The notes under the pieces are model-generated. The model was given only the letters and a program-made list of their open reading frames with translations, had not been told where the DNA came from and did no database searches. The position numbers were made by a program, and so were the translations under genes. Shown in pieces: positions 55,384 to 64,000 of a DNA stretch of 64,000 nt. The number at the start of each line of letters is the position of its first letter. Position 1 is the stretch's first letter. This DNA is from Mesorhizobium sp. AR10 (GTDB lineage Bacteria > Pseudomonadota > Alphaproteobacteria > Rhizobiales > Rhizobiaceae): the NCBI RefSeq assembly GCF_024746795.1, contig NZ_CP080524.1, positions 124,001 to 188,000 of the forward strand, given 5' to 3'.

Positions 55384-55653
55384 TCAGCGCCCCCAGATAC
55401 CCTGGCCATAACCGGGTGCGGGAATATCGAAGCTCGAATTCCCCCCCACGGTCGGTGCGCTGTTGACAGTGCTGATACTCGCTGTACCGCTTAGGTCGAC
55501 CGAGTAGGAGTGGTCCGACGCGGCAGAAGGTTTGACCATCGGATAGTCGTGACCGGAGCCATAGTTGTAATCCGAGCCATAGTGGTCGCTGCCGGCAACA
55601 GCTAGGCCGGAGACAAACAAGAACGCGGCAGTGGTAAGAACGATCTTCTTCAT
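55384..55653 (-). CDS. Small secreted protein, DUF680-like
   Basis: 89 residues with a signal peptide ending about GLAVAG; the mature protein starts SDHYGSDYNYGSGHDY and is low in complexity. The start AGSDHYGS is characteristic of DUF680 proteins, short periplasmic proteins found mostly in Mesorhizobium. GAG precedes the ATG. Function unknown. Confidence 0.7.
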   Translation of the reverse strand: MKKIVLTTAAFLFVSGLAVAGSDHYGSDYNYGSGHDYPMVKPSAASDHSYSVDLSGTASISTVNSAPTVGGNSSFDIPAPGYGQGIWGR

Positions 55654-57094
55654 TTCAATTCTCCATATTTGACGGTTAGCATTAGGCCTCAGCGCCGTTC
55701 ATACGATCCACGACCAGCTAACGTCTGTGACGTTATTCACAAACTTACGACCCCGAGGGCGATCAGCGGTTTGTTCGGAGGTTCGATCCGGACGACATTG
55801 CGAGTTTGGAGCGCGCTTGCGTCAACGCAGAAGTTGACGTTCTCAGTCTGGTACCAGCCAAGCCGAGTAACTATGGGTCCTCCCTGATTTGCGAGCGAGC
55901 GAAGCTCTCACCCAGCGCCAAGCCGGCAGGCCTCGCAGTTATCTGTCCCTTGGCCAACTGCCTGCCCGATCCATGAGAATACAGGTCCGCTTGCGCCCGG
56001 TTTTCAGATCTTTGGTAAGGCGGATCGGAATGGCCGTTTTGGGTCAAGAGCGTGAGTAGGCAAACATTGCCTGCCCAAGCCGCGTCCCCCAGCCGAAGAG
56101 TCGCGACCGCGCCCGAAGCGGCCAAACGGGCACGAGATCTGAAAAGAGGGCAATTGCCGGAAGCAGACGGTCCGGTTCTGGAACGAACTAGCCAGAAAAC
56201 TGCCATTCCGCTGACGGCCAAATGCGGCCGGACCGCAATGCGCCTAATGTCGGCCGTAGAGATCAGCTTTGCAGCATCCTGAAAGCAGACATCGCCGGCG
56301 ATCACGCTGGAGGTCGTGGTTGCGCCTTCTTTTTATTTTCGCACGTCAGTTTCGGCAAAGCGCCAGTTGCAGCCCTTCGACAGTAACAGCCTGAATGTCT
56401 GAGAAGGGTCCAGATCGCGTCGATGCGCAAAATCGGCGCTGCATGTGGGGCAGGGAAGGGCGCATGTGCCCCGACCACGCCCTCGCAGGACACTACCTAC
56501 ATTTGCTTTCTATCAACCGTCGCATGACGATTCGGCAGGCCAAAGTGAAACTCGCAAATCCCTGGTGTCAGGTGAAATTGGATCGAGCCTGACGAGTCGT
56601 GATCCACAATGGTCGTAGGGTGTCGAGCGGGATTGTTGTGCATTAAAAGACCCGGGCCAGAATCGTATTTTAGTTAAATACTTGCGTTCAAGTGGTGGCG
56701 ATCTGGGGTGGCTAATTGGGGTATGTAGAAAGTGACTACTTGTGACCTTCCACGCTTGGGCATGATCACATTCGCTCTGACGTCCTGATCAACAACAGAT
56801 TCCGAACGCTTACCTGTCTGGCTTACGCCCTCGGAATTCACTGCGCCGACGGCAGCAGGCGGCCAGGTTTGAATGGGCCTTTCGGGTCGAGGCTTGAAAG
56901 CGTCGAACCGCGGACTTGGTCACCATCCCGCCGGACTCGACAAGCTCGACTGACTACTCTGTCTTCGTAATGGCACCAATGCTTTCGCATGGCCTCCTTG
57001 GCCTGCCTCGAAGAAAAGCCTGCCTAGGGGAATGCTAGCGGAATGTGCTTCCGAATCACCGTGTTCTTGTTTGGAAGCTGTTGCCACGCAGCGC
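55654..57094. other. Long gene-free stretch with repeat copy C
   Basis: About 1.4 kb without a convincing gene; short frames on both strands look random. It contains repeat copy C (56221-56325) and ends at the LacI-type operator at 57095. No RNA gene or mobile element was recognised. Confidence 0.5.
56221..56325 (+). repeat. Dispersed intergenic repeat, copy C
   Basis: Begins AATGCGGCCGGACC like copy A, then GCAATGCGCCTAATGTCGG, and continues to GAAAGCAGACATCGCCGG and CGCTGGAGGTCGTGG shared with copy D. This is the longest copy and defines the element as about 105 bases. Confidence 0.75.
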
Positions 57095-57108
57095 TGATAT
57101 CGGTAACA
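57095..57108 (+). promoter_or_regulatory. Probable LacI/GntR-type operator before the repressor gene
   Basis: TGATATCGGTAACA matches TGTTATCGATAACA (58211-58224) at 12 of 14 positions. It stands 22 bases before the GTG at 57130, so autoregulation is likely and the start at 57043 is unlikely because the site would then be inside the gene. Confidence 0.6.
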
Positions 57109-57129
57109 AGATATTCGAAATTGTGGCGG

Positions 57130-58179
57130 GTGAAAAAATTGGCCAAGGGGTCCATTTCAAAGGCGGCGGATCAGGAAGCGCCAACGATGGCGGATGTCGC
57201 CCGCCTTGCCGGCGTTTCGACCATGACTGTTTCCCGGGCGCTCAAGCAGAATGGCCAGGTCTCCGGACCGACCCGAGAGAAAATCATCAAGGCGGTCAAC
57301 GAACTCGGTTATGTGCTTGACCATTCTGCCGGCACTCTGTCGTCGAGGCGTACGGGCTTTATCGCTGCTCTGGTTCCATCCATCAACAATTCCAACTTTT
57401 CCGACACCGCACGCGGGATCACCGAAGAGCTCCAGCGCGCCGGTTTGCAGCTTATGCTTGGATACACGGACTACTCGGAACAAAAAGAAGAGGAATTGAT
57501 CGAGACGATGCTGCGCCGTCGGCCCGAGGGCATCATTCTCACCGGGGGTGTCCATACCGAACGCGCTCGGCGCATGCTCAAGATGGCGGCAATTCCTGTC
57601 GTGGAGACATGGGATTTGCCAGCTGATCCGATTGACCAGGTTGTGGGCTTTTCGAATGAAGAGGCCATGGCGCTGTTGACTCGCACGCTTGCCGGACGTG
57701 GCTACCAACGGTTCGGCTTCATTGGCGGGACGTCGGCGCGAGACCAGCGCGGCGACCAGCGGCGCAGGGGCTTCATCCGCGCTCTCGATGAGTTGGGATT
57801 GCCACCTGGCCGACTGGCGTCCTTCGGCGTTCCGCCAATATCCATCGAGCAGGGCGGTCAGGCGATTGCAATGATGCTGGAGCGCTGGCCCGACACGGAA
57901 GTCGCCATCTGCGTTTCCGATCTGTCCGCATTCGGCGCCCTCATGGAATGCAAGCGCCGTGGTTTGGCCGTACCCGGCGATATCGCAATCGCCGGCTTTG
58001 GCGACTACGAGGTCGGAGCTTTTTGCTTTCCGCGGATCACCAGCGTCAATGTCGATTGCTACGGCATCGGCCAGCAGGCCGCGGCGCGGGTGGTGCAAAT
58101 CCTTGGCGGCAAGGAGACCTCGCGCCACCAGGAAATCGTGCTCACGTCGTTCCGGGTTGTCGAGCGCGAAAGCACCTAG
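57130..58179 (+). CDS. gntR: LacI/GntR-family gluconate-type repressor
   Basis: 349 residues if the GTG at 57130 is the start; the frame is open to 57043. Helix-turn-helix in MADVARLAGVSTMTVSRAL, hinge VNELGYVLDHSAGTLSS, then the sugar-binding core (GFIAALVPSINNSNFSDTARGI, FGFIGGTS, GDIAIAGFGDYEVG). The layout resembles E. coli GntR/IdnR, consistent with the idonate/gluconate genes downstream. Two matching palindromes, one before this gene and one before idnO, are its probable sites. Confidence 0.88.
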   Translation: MKKLAKGSISKAADQEAPTMADVARLAGVSTMTVSRALKQNGQVSGPTREKIIKAVNELGYVLDHSAGTLSSRRTGFIAALVPSINNSNFSDTARGITEELQRAGLQLMLGYTDYSEQKEEELIETMLRRRPEGIILTGGVHTERARRMLKMAAIPVVETWDLPADPIDQVVGFSNEEAMALLTRTLAGRGYQRFGFIGGTSARDQRGDQRRRGFIRALDELGLPPGRLASFGVPPISIEQGGQAIAMMLERWPDTEVAICVSDLSAFGALMECKRRGLAVPGDIAIAGFGDYEVGAFCFPRITSVNVDCYGIGQQAAARVVQILGGKETSRHQEIVLTSFRVVEREST

Positions 58180-58210
58180 AGCGTTCGATACTGCAAAAGC
58201 CGCTTGATAG

Positions 58211-58224
58211 TGTTATCGATAACA
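58211..58224 (+). promoter_or_regulatory. Palindromic operator before idnO
   Basis: TGTTATCGATAACA, a perfect 14-base palindrome, 45 bases before the idnO start. The half-site TGTTA with TAACA resembles the palindromes bound by E. coli GntR/IdnR-type repressors. It is the strongest candidate site for the repressor encoded just upstream. Confidence 0.75.
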
Positions 58225-58268
58225 TAAACACTGGCTGGGACGCTCGATTGTGATGAACGAGGAAGCCA

Positions 58269-59036
58269 TTGCGACCCCCACTTTTCGATCTCAGCGGCAA
58301 AAGAGCATTGGTGACCGGATCCAGCCGTGGCATCGGTTTTGCCATCGCCGAGGGACTGGCGCGGCATGGCTCGGCCGTTGTGCTCAATGCACGCGACACG
58401 ACTGGACTGGAGTCCGCACGTGGCCGGCTGGCGGCCGATGGTTATTCGGTGGTGTCAGTGCCTTTCGATGTTACGGATCATTCAGCTTCGCGGCAGGGCG
58501 TCGACGAGATCGAGCGTGACATCGGGCCGATCGACATCTTGGTCAACAATGCCGGCATGCAGCATCGCGCGCCGCTGGAGGAGTTTCCTGCAGAGCGCTG
58601 GGATGAACTGTTTCGCACCAATGTGTCGAGCGTGTTCAATGTCGGTCAGGCGGTTGCCCGCCACATGATCAAGCGTGGCCAGGGCAAGATCATCAATATC
58701 GGCTCGGTACAGAGCGAACTCGCCCGCCCCAACATCGCACCCTATACAGCCACCAAAGGCGCGGTGCGCAATCTGACCCGCGGCATGGCGACCGACTGGG
58801 CCAGATACGGTCTGCAGGTCAACGCCATCGCTCCGGGATATTTCAAGACCGTTCTCAATCAGGCCTTGGTGGATGACGCGGTGTTTTCCACTTGGCTGCA
58901 GGGACGCACACCCGCGGGACGCTGGGGCGAAGTCGAAGAACTGGTCGGCGCCGCTGTGTTCCTCGCCAGCGCTGCGTCATCCTTTGTCAATGGACATACG
59001 CTCTATGTCGATGGCGGCATCTCGATCTCGCTCTGA
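58269..59036 (+). CDS. idnO: Gluconate 5-dehydrogenase (short-chain dehydrogenase)
   Basis: 255 residues with a TTG start and AGGA just upstream. Cofactor motif LVTGSSRGIGFAIAEGLARHG (first 30), NNAG, catalytic Ser in GSVQSELA, and YTATKGAV for Tyr/Lys. The ending YVDGGIS is typical. IdnO interconverts 5-ketogluconate and gluconate with NADPH. The gene follows a palindromic operator, and gntK overlaps its end, so the two are coupled. Other SDR roles cannot be excluded, but the neighbours favour this. Confidence 0.87.
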   Translation: MRPPLFDLSGKRALVTGSSRGIGFAIAEGLARHGSAVVLNARDTTGLESARGRLAADGYSVVSVPFDVTDHSASRQGVDEIERDIGPIDILVNNAGMQHRAPLEEFPAERWDELFRTNVSSVFNVGQAVARHMIKRGQGKIINIGSVQSELARPNIAPYTATKGAVRNLTRGMATDWARYGLQVNAIAPGYFKTVLNQALVDDAVFSTWLQGRTPAGRWGEVEELVGAAVFLASAASSFVNGHTLYVDGGISISL

Positions 59037-59577
59037 GCCGGCACTGGCCGTGGTGATGGGCGTGTCCGGCTCGGGAAAGACCTGCGTCGGCGCGCCCCTG
59101 GCCTGGCAACTTGGCGTCCGCTTCCTCGAAGGCGACAGCCTGCATCCGCGTTCCAACGTCGATAAAATGTCGAGGGGTATTCCACTGACCGATGATGATC
59201 GCTGGCCGTGGCTCGATCGCATCGGCAACGCGCTGCGTGATGCGGCAAGGCAAGGCGGCGGTTTGATTGTTTCCTGCTCGGCGTTGAAGCGCAGCTATCG
59301 CGAGCGTCTGCGGGACACCGCCGAAGGGCTCGCCTTCATCCATCTCACCGGAAGCGAGACACTGCTTGCGGAGCGTCTTGGGAGCCGCACCGGCCATTTC
59401 ATGCCGGCGCATCTTCTGGCCAGCCAGTTGGCGACGCTGGAATCCACGCGCGGCGAATTGCGCATGATCGATATCGACATCGGCCCTCCGCCCGAGGCGA
59501 TTGTCGCACGCGCGGCGCGTTTCCTGAGTGACCTTCAGGCGCCAAATATGATCAGCGCGCGGGGCGTCCTGGATTGA
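59011..59577 (+). CDS. gntK: Gluconokinase (GntK/IdnK type)
   Basis: 188 residues from the ATG at 59011, overlapping the idnO stop by 26 bases. Walker A motif GVSGSGKTCVG, then FLEGDSLHPRSNVDKMSRGIPLTDDDRWPWL and CSALKRSYRERLR, all characteristic of gluconate kinase, which phosphorylates gluconate to 6-phosphogluconate. LGSRTGHFMPAHLLASQ is the conserved lid region. In this operon it feeds the product of IdnO into the Entner-Doudoroff or pentose phosphate pathway. Confidence 0.93.
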   Translation: MAASRSRSEPALAVVMGVSGSGKTCVGAPLAWQLGVRFLEGDSLHPRSNVDKMSRGIPLTDDDRWPWLDRIGNALRDAARQGGGLIVSCSALKRSYRERLRDTAEGLAFIHLTGSETLLAERLGSRTGHFMPAHLLASQLATLESTRGELRMIDIDIGPPPEAIVARAARFLSDLQAPNMISARGVLD

Positions 59578-59593
59578 TTTTGGAGGTGAGACT

Positions 59594-60541
59594 TTGACCA
59601 AGGTGGAAATTCTACAGGTTGGCGGTTATCCCCCCGCAGACGAGGAGGCGCTCAACCAACGGTTCATCACGCATCGCTATTTCGAGGCTGCCGACAAGGC
59701 GGAGTTTCTCGAAAGAAACGGCGCCAATGTCAGGGCGATCGCAACGCGCGGCGAACTTGGCGCCAGCCGTGAAATGATTGCCGCGCTGCCAAAACTCGAG
59801 ATCATCTCGATCTATGGCGTTGGCTATGACGCGGTTGATCTCGCGGCGGCGCGCGATCGCGGCATCCGGGTTACCAACACTCCCGACGTGCTGACCAAGG
59901 ATGTCGCCGATTTCGGCGTTGCCATGATGCTTGCACTCGCCCGCGGCATCATCGGCGGCCAGGACTGGGTGAGGTCTGGCGACTGGGCGCGCAAGGGTGG
60001 CTATCCGCTGCAGCGGCGGGTCCATGGCAAACGTGCAGGTATCCTCGGCCTCGGCCGGATCGGCTACGAGGTCGCGCGGCGGCTAGCGGCATTCGATATG
60101 GACATTGCCTACTCCAGTCCCGAGCCCAAGGCGCATGCCGGCGAATGGGCCTATGTGAAAGATCCGGTCGAACTGGCTGCGCGGTCCGATATCTTCTTTG
60201 TCACTCTGGCGGCATCGGCGAAAACCCGCCATATCGTCGGGCGCGGGGTGATCGAGGCGCTTGGGCCCGAAGGCATGCTGATCAACATTTCACGCGCCGC
60301 CAATATCGATGAGGTCGCCTTGCTGGACGCGTTGGAGGGCCGGATGCTTGGCTCGGCTGCTCTCGATGTCTTTGACGGCGAACCGAAGATCAATCCCCGC
60401 TTCCTTGCGCTCGAAAATGTGCTGATCCAGCCGCATCAGGCATCAGGCACGGCTGAAACCCGCAGGGCGATGGGCAAACTGGTGTTTGATAATCTGGCCG
60501 CCCATTTCGATGGACATGCACTTCCCACTCCAGTCTTGTAA
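59594..60541 (+). CDS. D-isomer 2-hydroxyacid dehydrogenase (GhrB/ketogluconate reductase-like)
   Basis: 315 residues, TTG start with GGAGG upstream. NAD(P)-binding motif GILGLGRIGYEVARRL (about 150), catalytic Arg in NISRAANIDE, and the His in LIQPHQASGTAETR. The form lacks the usual Glu in its expected place only if GEPKIN is not counted; the family order is otherwise normal. It is 16 bases after gntK. A role in converting 2-ketogluconate to gluconate is a reasonable inference from the neighbours. Confidence 0.87.
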   Translation: MTKVEILQVGGYPPADEEALNQRFITHRYFEAADKAEFLERNGANVRAIATRGELGASREMIAALPKLEIISIYGVGYDAVDLAAARDRGIRVTNTPDVLTKDVADFGVAMMLALARGIIGGQDWVRSGDWARKGGYPLQRRVHGKRAGILGLGRIGYEVARRLAAFDMDIAYSSPEPKAHAGEWAYVKDPVELAARSDIFFVTLAASAKTRHIVGRGVIEALGPEGMLINISRAANIDEVALLDALEGRMLGSAALDVFDGEPKINPRFLALENVLIQPHQASGTAETRRAMGKLVFDNLAAHFDGHALPTPVL

Positions 60542-60551
60542 GGCCAAAGCC

Positions 60552-61583
60552 ATGCGTGCTGTCGTCATTCACCAGAAGATGGATCTGCGGATCGACGAGC
60601 GGGAGATTTCTCCCCCTGGTCCGGGCGAAGTGCAGGTTAGGCTTGCCGTCGGCGGCATATGTGGATCCGACCTGCATTACTATCAGCATGGCGGCTTCGG
60701 TACCGTCCGGCTCAAGGAACCGATGATCCTCGGCCATGAGGTGTCTGGGCACATCGCGGCCCTGGGCGAAGGCGTTTCGGGGTTGTCGATGGGCGACCTT
60801 GTCGCCATCTCGCCGTCGCGCCCGTGCGGCCATTGCCGCTATTGCGCCTCGGGTATGCGAAATCAGTGCCTGAATATGCGGTTCTATGGCTCGGCCATGC
60901 CTTTTCCCCATATCCAGGGAGCCTTCCGTGAGCTGCTGAACTGCGACGCCGCCCAGTGTGTGCCGGCAGCCGGTCTGAGCCCTGGCGAAGCGGCGCTGGC
61001 CGAACCGTTCTCCGTCATTCTCCACGCGGCGCGTCAGGCGGGTGACTTGATGGGTGGCCGGGTGCTGGTGACCGGTTGCGGTCCCATAGGGGTTCTCGCC
61101 ATCGCAGAAGCGCGGCGGGCTGGCGCGATCGAGATCGTCGCCACCGATATCGCCGATGCCGCCCTGACGCTGGCCGGCCGGCTTGGCGCCGACCGTACCA
61201 TCAATGTCGCATCAGACCCCGACGCTCTCGAGTCCTACCTGCCGAACAAGGGTTACTTCGATGCCATGTTCGAATGTTCAGGCTCGGCAGCTGCGCTCGC
61301 GCAGGGCATGGCGGGGGTACGGCCGCGCGGCGTCGTGGTTCAGGTTGGTCTTGGCGGTGACATGAAGGTTCCTGTGCAGTTGCTGACGGCCAAGGAATTG
61401 CGGCTTCATGGCACATTCCGGTTTCACGAGGAATTCCCGCTTGCCGTCGAATTCATGCGCTCGGGTCTTGTCGATCTGAAACCGATGATCAGCCACACGC
61501 TGGCGCTCGACCGGGCGGTCGAGGCGTTCGATCTGGCCGGCGACCGTTCGCAGGCCATGAAGGTCCAGATAGACTTCAACTAA
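60552..61583 (+). CDS. idnD: L-idonate 5-dehydrogenase, zinc-dependent
   Basis: 343 residues from the ATG at 60552, equal in length to E. coli IdnD. Catalytic zinc Cys in GGICGSDLHYYQHG, LGHEVSGH, structural-zinc cysteines in RPCGHCRYCASGMRNQC and NAD-binding GCGPIGVL. The stretch MRFYGSAMPFPHIQGAF parallels IdnD closely. It oxidises L-idonate to 5-ketogluconate. The coding end overlaps the convergent aldo/keto reductase by 8 bases. Confidence 0.93.
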   Translation: MRAVVIHQKMDLRIDEREISPPGPGEVQVRLAVGGICGSDLHYYQHGGFGTVRLKEPMILGHEVSGHIAALGEGVSGLSMGDLVAISPSRPCGHCRYCASGMRNQCLNMRFYGSAMPFPHIQGAFRELLNCDAAQCVPAAGLSPGEAALAEPFSVILHAARQAGDLMGGRVLVTGCGPIGVLAIAEARRAGAIEIVATDIADAALTLAGRLGADRTINVASDPDALESYLPNKGYFDAMFECSGSAAALAQGMAGVRPRGVVVQVGLGGDMKVPVQLLTAKELRLHGTFRFHEEFPLAVEFMRSGLVDLKPMISHTLALDRAVEAFDLAGDRSQAMKVQIDFN

Positions 61584-62595
61584 TCTCGGCGAGAGCGTTG
61601 TTCGCCGCAAGCTCATCCCAAAAGGCTTCGGAAATTTCGGCGCCGAACCAGGACAGCGCTGATGACAGTTCCTTGCCGTTGCGCAGGCCAGGAAGCACGA
61701 CTGCAACCGCCTTGTGTCGAAGCGGGAATTGCAAGGCGGCGGCGGGCAGGGCAACACCGTGAGACCGGCAGATATCTTCCAGGGCAGCGACCCGCTCAAG
61801 CACCGCTCCGGTGGCTGGCGCATGATCATACGTGGTGGTGACGCGTGAGCCGGTCACCAAGATGCCGGAGTTGAATGGCGCGCCGGCAATTATCGAAATG
61901 TCACGTTTGACACACTCGTCGAAAAGCACGTCGGTGTTGGACTGTTCGAGCAAGGTGTATCTGCTTGCCAGCAGGAACACGTCCATATCGCCATACTGCA
62001 AGGATTCGAGGCAAGGTTCGACCGTATTGACGCCAAGCCCGATCGCCTTGATATCCCCGCTGGAGCGCAGTTCGCTCGCGGCTTTCAGGCCGCTTTCCAT
62101 CGCGATCTTGAAATGTCTCGCATACTCGTCCGGAGCATGCATGTCGCGTGACAGGTCATGGATCAGCAGGATGTCGATCCTGCCGAGCCCGAGGCGATGC
62201 AGGCTCGCTTCATATGAGCGCATGATCCCGTCATAGCTATAGTCGAACACGAAATCGAATGGCATCGGGCTGTCGAAGGCCGAAGGCGCGCGTTGGCTGA
62301 CGCCGCCGGCAAGCGGGTACAACAGCCTGCCCACCTTGGTGGAAAGGGCAAAGCTGTCACGCGGCAGGTTGCGCAGCGCATCTCCCATGCGGCGCTCGCT
62401 CAGGCCAAAACCATAAAATGGCGAGGTGTCGAAGAAAGCCACGCCTGCCGCCGCCGCATTCCGGATCACGGCGTCGACGTCGGAATCCTCGACCTTGCTG
62501 AACAGATTGCCGAAGGGTCCCCCGCCGACGCCGAGCGGCGACACCTCGACGGCGGAGCGGCCGATTTTGTTCGATCGGGAAAGAGTTCCGGCCAT
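61576..62595 (-). CDS. Aldo/keto reductase (aldose 1-dehydrogenase-like)
   Basis: 339 residues. Catalytic set: Asp in FFDTSPFYGFGLSE with the Tyr, Lys in LSTKVGRLL and the His in IDILLIHDLS. The SPFYGFGLSERRMG form with KVGRLLYP is typical of D-threo-aldose (L-fucose) 1-dehydrogenases. It lies 11 bases after the ABC permease on the same strand, so it probably acts on the sugar imported by that transporter, oxidising it to a lactone or acid. Convergent with idnD. Confidence 0.9.
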   Translation of the reverse strand: MAGTLSRSNKIGRSAVEVSPLGVGGGPFGNLFSKVEDSDVDAVIRNAAAAGVAFFDTSPFYGFGLSERRMGDALRNLPRDSFALSTKVGRLLYPLAGGVSQRAPSAFDSPMPFDFVFDYSYDGIMRSYEASLHRLGLGRIDILLIHDLSRDMHAPDEYARHFKIAMESGLKAASELRSSGDIKAIGLGVNTVEPCLESLQYGDMDVFLLASRYTLLEQSNTDVLFDECVKRDISIIAGAPFNSGILVTGSRVTTTYDHAPATGAVLERVAALEDICRSHGVALPAAALQFPLRHKAVAVVLPGLRNGKELSSALSWFGAEISEAFWDELAANNALAEIS

Positions 62596-62606
62596 CTGCT
62601 TCTTCC

Positions 62607-63584
62607 CTAGAGATGGCGCGATCGCATGAACACGCGCAGGTCATTGAGATTTCGAATCCCGCCGAACACCACCAGTGTGCCGACGAGCACGGCACCGGTG
62701 ACGATATCCTGCTGTTCCGGTGTCATGCCGATGAGGCCAAGGATGTTCTTGACGAACGCTAGCACCAAAAGCGCCACCAGAACGCCAAACAGGCTGCCCG
62801 ACCCGCCGAAGATGTTCACGCCACCCAGCACGACCGCAGTGATGACAGGCAGTTCCAGCCCGATCGCCGTGTCGGAACGGGCGCTTGCGAGATAGGCGGT
62901 GAAGATGATTGCCGCGACCGAGCAGATGATCCCCGAGAGGATGAAGATGACGAGCATCTTTTGCCGCACATTGATGCCGGAATATTCGACCGCGACCTTG
63001 TTGTTTCCGATGGCGTAGATGGCCCTGCCGCCATACGTGCGGTGGAGGTAGAGGGCAAACCCCGCGAAAAGCACGAGGAACACCAGAACACTCCAGGGCA
63101 CCGGCGTGCCTGGCACCGTGCCGAAGCCAAGCTCCTGGTACCAGTCCGGGAAGTCGCTCACGCCACGCTCCTTGAGCAGGATTTGCGCGATGCCTCGGTA
63201 GAGCGCCAAGGTACCGATGGTGACCACCAGCGAGGGCAGCCCGAAGCCGACGATGATCAGGCCATTGAACAGGCCCGCCAGGGCGCCTACCGCGACGCCG
63301 ACCAGCATGGCGGTTTCGATCGGCAAATGCTGCTCGAGGCAGATGGCCATGATGGATGCGCAAAGGCCGACCATCGATCCGACCGAGATGTCGATCTCAC
63401 CGGTGATGATGATCAGCGTCATCGGCAACGCGACGATTGCCGTGGGCGCCATTCCGGCCAGGGCGATCGAGATGTTGGAGGATGTGGCGAAATAGGGCGA
63501 CACCTGTGCACCCATGATCAGCGTGGCGATCAGGATCACCAGCAGGAAGCTTTCCCAACGCAGCAGGCGCGTCCATGCTTTCAT
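62607..63584 (-). CDS. Sugar ABC transporter permease (ribose/rhamnose type)
   Basis: 325 residues with about nine or ten helices. The family signature [13 protein letters not shown] appears near residue 63, and [18 protein letters not shown] near 250; [26 protein letters not shown] is also conserved. It belongs to the BPD_transp_2/RbsC-RhaP/Q group. It starts with a 4-base overlap (ATGA) with the next permease, and the two probably form a heterodimer. The ATP-binding and solute-binding genes must lie to the right of the window. Confidence 0.92.
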   Translation of the reverse strand: MKAWTRLLRWESFLLVILIATLIMGAQVSPYFATSSNISIALAGMAPTAIVALPMTLIIITGEIDISVGSMVGLCASIMAICLEQHLPIETAMLVGVAVGALAGLFNGLIIVGFGLPSLVVTIGTLALYRGIAQILLKERGVSDFPDWYQELGFGTVPGTPVPWSVLVFLVLFAGFALYLHRTYGGRAIYAIGNNKVAVEYSGINVRQKMLVIFILSGIICSVAAIIFTAYLASARSDTAIGLELPVITAVVLGGVNIFGGSGSLFGVLVALLVLAFVKNILGLIGMTPEQQDIVTGAVLVGTLVVFGGIRNLNDLRVFMRSRHL

Positions 63585-64000
63585 CGCGCATCTCCTCGCT
63601 TCTGTCTGGGCGTCCTTCCATCACGAAGGGTAATGCGGCTGTACAGGATCACCGTAACCAGGATCGCGGCGCCGATCATGGCCTGAAGCCAGAACTGATC
63701 CATGCCGAGAAGTTGAACCCCGTTCTGCAGCACGACAAAGATCGCGGCACCTATGGCCGCTCCATAGACCGAGCCGCTGCCGCCAAAGATGCTGACGCCG
63801 CCAACGACGGCGGCGGATATGGTTTGCAGTTGCAGGTCTGGCGCGATAACCGCGTCGATCGTGCCGAAACGAGCGCCCCAGAGCACGCCGGTCAAGCCAC
63901 ACAGGCCACCCGACAACAAGAACAGATAGGCGCTGTGCCATCTGACGCTGATGCCGGCAAATTCGGCGCCCTCGCTGTTGCTGCCCACAGCGTAGATGTT
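63581..64000 (-). CDS. Second sugar ABC permease, 5' part outside the window
   Basis: The last 139 residues of a permease of the same family. Open to the window edge, reading NIYAVGSNSEGAEFAGISV and GVSIFGGSGSVYGAAIG, which is the conserved C-terminal region. Its stop overlaps the start of the following permease. Start and N-terminal half are not visible. Confidence 0.9.
   Translation of the reverse strand, partial: NIYAVGSNSEGAEFAGISVRWHSAYLFLLSGGLCGLTGVLWGARFGTIDAVIAPDLQLQTISAAVVGGVSIFGGSGSVYGAAIGAAIFVVLQNGVQLLGMDQFWLQAMIGAAILVTVILYSRITLRDGRTPRQKRGDAR

Noticed and set aside
55788..55805. GGTTCGATCC resembling a tRNA T-arm
   Set aside because: The flanking bases do not form a five-base T-stem, and no acceptor or anticodon stem could be built around it.
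55871..56305. 144-codon minus-strand frame in the long gene-free stretch
   Set aside because: It runs through the dispersed repeat and has no ribosome site or protein-like pattern.
1..64000. CRISPR arrays, insertion sequences with transposases, rRNA genes
   Set aside because: No regularly spaced repeats, DDE-transposase frames or rRNA-like stretches were seen.

Overview
The window is a GC-rich chromosomal or large-replicon segment from an alphaproteobacterium, most likely a Rhizobiales member close to Mesorhizobium. This is inferred from the gene families (XapX, a DUF680-like small secreted protein, FixJ-type regulators, many-domain PAS kinases, a beta-1,2-glucan-type hydrolase) and from short dispersed intergenic repeats. 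No rRNA, tRNA or CRISPR was seen.

Layout. 1-3953 (-): 3' part missing of a histidine kinase with about nine PAS domains, six of them in three tandem 759-bp units. 4495-12460 (-): a beta-oxidation-type operon (acyl-CoA dehydrogenase, enoyl-CoA hydratase, CaiB CoA-transferase, isomerase-like crotonase, YWTD propeller, 3-hydroxyacyl-CoA dehydrogenase, acyl-CoA ligase), with no thiolase. 12.5-17.7 kb (-): a Popeye-like cyclic-nucleotide protein, NDH-2, a soluble histidine kinase, and an F420-reductase-like gene with an Rrf2 regulator that share an operator. 17.9-19.5 kb (+): a small secreted protein and a frameshifted thrE-like gene. 19.5-27.4 kb (-): an efflux-type operon with a patatin lipoprotein, two HlyD adaptors, a double ABC-2 permease without an ATPase, and a chimeric ABC-2-domain/MscS/cNMP protein. 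27.8-32.6 kb (+): isochorismatase, XapX, amidohydrolase, DoxX, YoaK and Dps.

32.7-57 kb is accessory in character. It has an AT-rich stretch followed by two overlapping tyrosine recombinases, at least six copies of a short dispersed repeat, and remnants of an HWE/HisKA_2-type kinase, an HxlR regulator, a GAF protein and a FixJ-like receiver. Intact genes lie between them: LysR/cupin, a secreted metallo-hydrolase, an acyl-CoA dehydrogenase-like protein, a GH144-like hydrolase, a response regulator, a 2120-residue pseudokinase/AAA/GAF/PAS/histidine kinase whose C-terminal third is a paralogue of the kinase at the left edge, a VWA-like secreted protein and an EamA transporter.

57.1-64 kb is a sugar-acid locus. 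A LacI/GntR-type repressor with two palindromic operator sites precedes idnO, gntK, a 2-hydroxyacid dehydrogenase and idnD, which together suggest L-idonate -> 5-ketogluconate -> gluconate -> 6-phosphogluconate, with a 2-ketogluconate side entry. Convergent to it are an aldo/keto reductase and two ribose-type ABC permeases, the last cut by the window edge.

All assignments are from reading the sequence; no database search was run.
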